From: Calidifonticultor sp964387355
GTDB lineage: Bacteria; Actinomycetota; Humimicrobiia; Humimicrobiales; Humimicrobiaceae
Length of the DNA stretch: 6,292 bases
Reading direction: 5' to 3'
Assembly (NCBI GenBank): GCA_964387355.1
Contig: CAYLWJ010000032.1
Coordinates: 1 to 6,292 of the forward strand
Shown here in pieces: positions 5,748 to 6,292 of this stretch. The notes under the pieces were generated by a model. The model did no database searches and had not been told where the DNA came from. It worked only from the letters and a program-made list of their open reading frames with translations. Made by a program: the position numbers and the translations under genes. Within the stretch, counting starts at the first letter, position 1; every line of letters starts with the position of its first letter.

Positions 5748-5779
5748 TTTAGATAAAACTAAATCTAGTTATATCTAAA
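5748..5779 (+). repeat. 32-nt near-perfect hairpin
   Basis: TTTAGATA (5748-5755) pairs with TATCTAAA (5772-5779). After one A/A mismatch, AACTA (5757-5761) pairs with TAGTT (5766-5770) around the loop AATC. That is 13 pairs with one mismatch, the best inverted repeat I see in the window. Flanks are T-rich on the left and A-rich on the right, but neither strand has a proper T-tract after the stem. It could be an operator, an RNA 3' end structure or a weak terminator. Confidence 0.5.
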
Positions 5780-6048
5780 TAAAAATTATGAAATAAAAAT
5801 ATAAATAATAATTTGCAGTTTATTAAATAGAATATATTTTTTACATTATTTATTTTGCTGATTATATTGACAATTATAAAAATTTAATTATATTAATAAT
5901 GAATTGATATTGGCTAATTTTAATAGTTTGGATATGTCACAAGCGAGGCTTGGATATATTGCATACCATGATTGAAGGTTTTTTATAATTTTGCAGGTTT
6001 GTAGATATAAAATAAAAATTTGTATTAAAAAATGCAAATTTATTATAT

Positions 6049-6088
6049 TTTAGATTTTAATATAGCTGTGTTATAAACATGTTATAAG
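6049..6088 (+). promoter_or_regulatory. Promoter region of tRNA-Gly with two extended -10 boxes
   Basis: TGTTATAAA (6069-6077) and TGTTATAAG (6080-6088) both fit the extended -10 form TGnTATAAT and are 11 bp apart. A weak -35 TTTAGA (6049-6054) lies 17 bp before the upstream box. Predicted starts are near 6084 and 6095. The first gives a short 5' leader for RNase P to remove. The second starts almost at the mature 5' end, so the upstream box is the better candidate. Confidence 0.55.
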
Positions 6089-6096
6089 AATATTAA

Positions 6097-6172
6097 GCGG
6101 AAGTGGCTCAGTTGGTAGAGCATCACCTTGCCAAGGTGAGGGTCGCGGGTTCGAGTCCCGTCTTCCGCTCCA
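6097..6172 (+). tRNA. tRNA-Gly (anticodon GCC), CCA encoded
   Basis: The 76-nt cloverleaf is complete. The acceptor stem pairs GCGGAAG (6097-6103) with CTTCCGC (6162-6168). The D stem pairs GCTC with GAGC (6106-6109 and 6118-6121). The anticodon stem TCACC/GGTGA (6123-6127 and 6135-6139) carries loop TTGCCAA with anticodon GCC at 6130-6132, reading GGC and GGU. The T stem GCGGG/CCCGT (6145-6149 and 6157-6161) has one G-U pair and loop TTCGAGT. The discriminator base is T6169 and CCA is encoded at 6170-6172. It stands alone; no other RNA gene follows within the window. Confidence 0.97.
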
Positions 6173-6194
6173 TTTTTTTAAAGGTACTTTTTTT
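6173..6194 (+). terminator. Possible terminator after tRNA-Gly
   Basis: Seven T follow CCA directly (6173-6179). A small stem AAAG-GTA-CTTT (6180-6190) then leads into more T (6191-6194). Either the tRNA hairpins plus the first T-run, or the small stem plus the second, could end transcription. The 4-bp stem is weak. Confidence 0.35.
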
Positions 6195-6254
6195 GTAATT
6201 TTTAAGCATATTTTTTATGTATATTTCTATGTGTATTTATGTATATTTAATAGT

Positions 6255-6288
6255 TATCTTTTATTAATTTATATCTTTTATTAATTTA
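6255..6288 (+). repeat. Perfect 17-bp tandem duplication at the window end
   Basis: TATCTTTTATTAATTTA occurs at 6255-6271 and again at 6272-6288 with no spacer. More copies could follow outside the window. The role is unknown; it may be a recent slippage duplication in AT-rich spacer. Confidence 0.65.
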
Positions 6289-6292
6289 ATAG

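Larger units (their letters stand above)
5638..6096. other. 459-bp intergenic region without a convincing gene
   Basis: This very AT-rich stretch lies between the ROK and tRNA genes. It holds a degenerate repeat cluster (5662-5715), an AT-only hairpin (5712-5734), a 32-nt hairpin (5748-5779), a slightly GC-richer patch (about 5928-5990) and the tRNA promoter. No T-tract terminator is seen after the ROK gene. Only short open frames are present, none with a recognisable product. Confidence 0.6.

Noticed and set aside
5880..5975. Short + strand open frame ending MSQARLGYIAYHD (ATG at 5934)
   Set aside because: Only 13 codons from the ATG, or about 24 from a TTG at 5904, with no Shine-Dalgarno and no recognised product. 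The AT-rich codons before it look like spacer.
5889..6038. Minus-strand open frame of about 50 codons from a TTG start through the GC-richer patch
   Set aside because: It has no ribosome site and no family resemblance, and its reading is dominated by Ile, Leu and Lys, as expected from random AT-rich DNA.
6097..6172. tRNA-Gly as an integration site for a mobile element
   Set aside because: No second copy of the tRNA 3' end, no integrase and no phage or plasmid genes are visible here.
5662..6292. Repeats as a CRISPR array
   Set aside because: The units are short and adjacent or degenerate, with no regular spacers of 30-40 bp and no cas genes.

Overview
This is an AT-rich bacterial window (roughly one-quarter G+C by eye, lower still between genes). 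It carries six protein genes and one tRNA gene, all on the + strand. The tRNA-Gly gene encodes its own CCA end, TGA is used as a stop, Trp is read from TGG, and codons are strongly biased to A/T in the third position. Together with a ribose-type ABC permease, SDR enzymes, an ArgE/DapE-type amidohydrolase and a ROK regulator, this suggests a low-GC anaerobic bacterium. Firmicutes, Fusobacteria, Thermotogota and Atribacterota are all possible, and the sequence does not decide between them.

Layout: (1) 1-414 is the C-terminal part of a ribose/xylose-type ABC sugar permease, cut by the window start. (2) 404-1216 is SDR 1, overlapping the permease by 11 bp. (3) 1308-2081 is SDR 2, a paralogue of SDR 1. 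(4) 2082-2278 is a 197-bp gap with a -10-like box and two dyads, leading to a gene for a cyclase/kynurenine-formamidase-like protein at 2279-2956. (5) 2994-4298 is an M20 (ArgE/DapE-like) amidohydrolase, 37 bp behind the cyclase gene. (6) 4299-4419 is a gap ending in three perfect 11-bp tandem repeats next to a ROK-family regulator gene (4420-5637). (7) 5638-6096 has no convincing gene but holds a degenerate repeat cluster, a 32-nt hairpin and tandem extended -10 boxes for tRNA-Gly(GCC) at 6097-6172. (8) 6173-6292 is a T-rich tail with a perfect 17-bp tandem duplication at the window edge.

The gene set reads as one catabolic locus. A sugar-type importer brings in a small polar compound. Two SDRs, with different apparent cofactor pockets, oxidise or reduce hydroxyl/keto groups. 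A cyclase-fold protein and an M20 enzyme act on a lactone, amide or N-acyl bond. A ROK protein probably senses a sugar-like ligand and regulates the set. The substrate cannot be read from the sequence.

The most unusual points are these. The intact cyclase-like protein has lost most of the family's metal ligands. The ROK protein lacks the zinc-binding cysteines and the GEIGH histidine. The M20 enzyme lacks the usual lid-domain histidine. An AT-only word (AAATTTAATTT and close variants) is repeated upstream of the ROK, cyclase and SDR 2 genes, making it a candidate shared operator.
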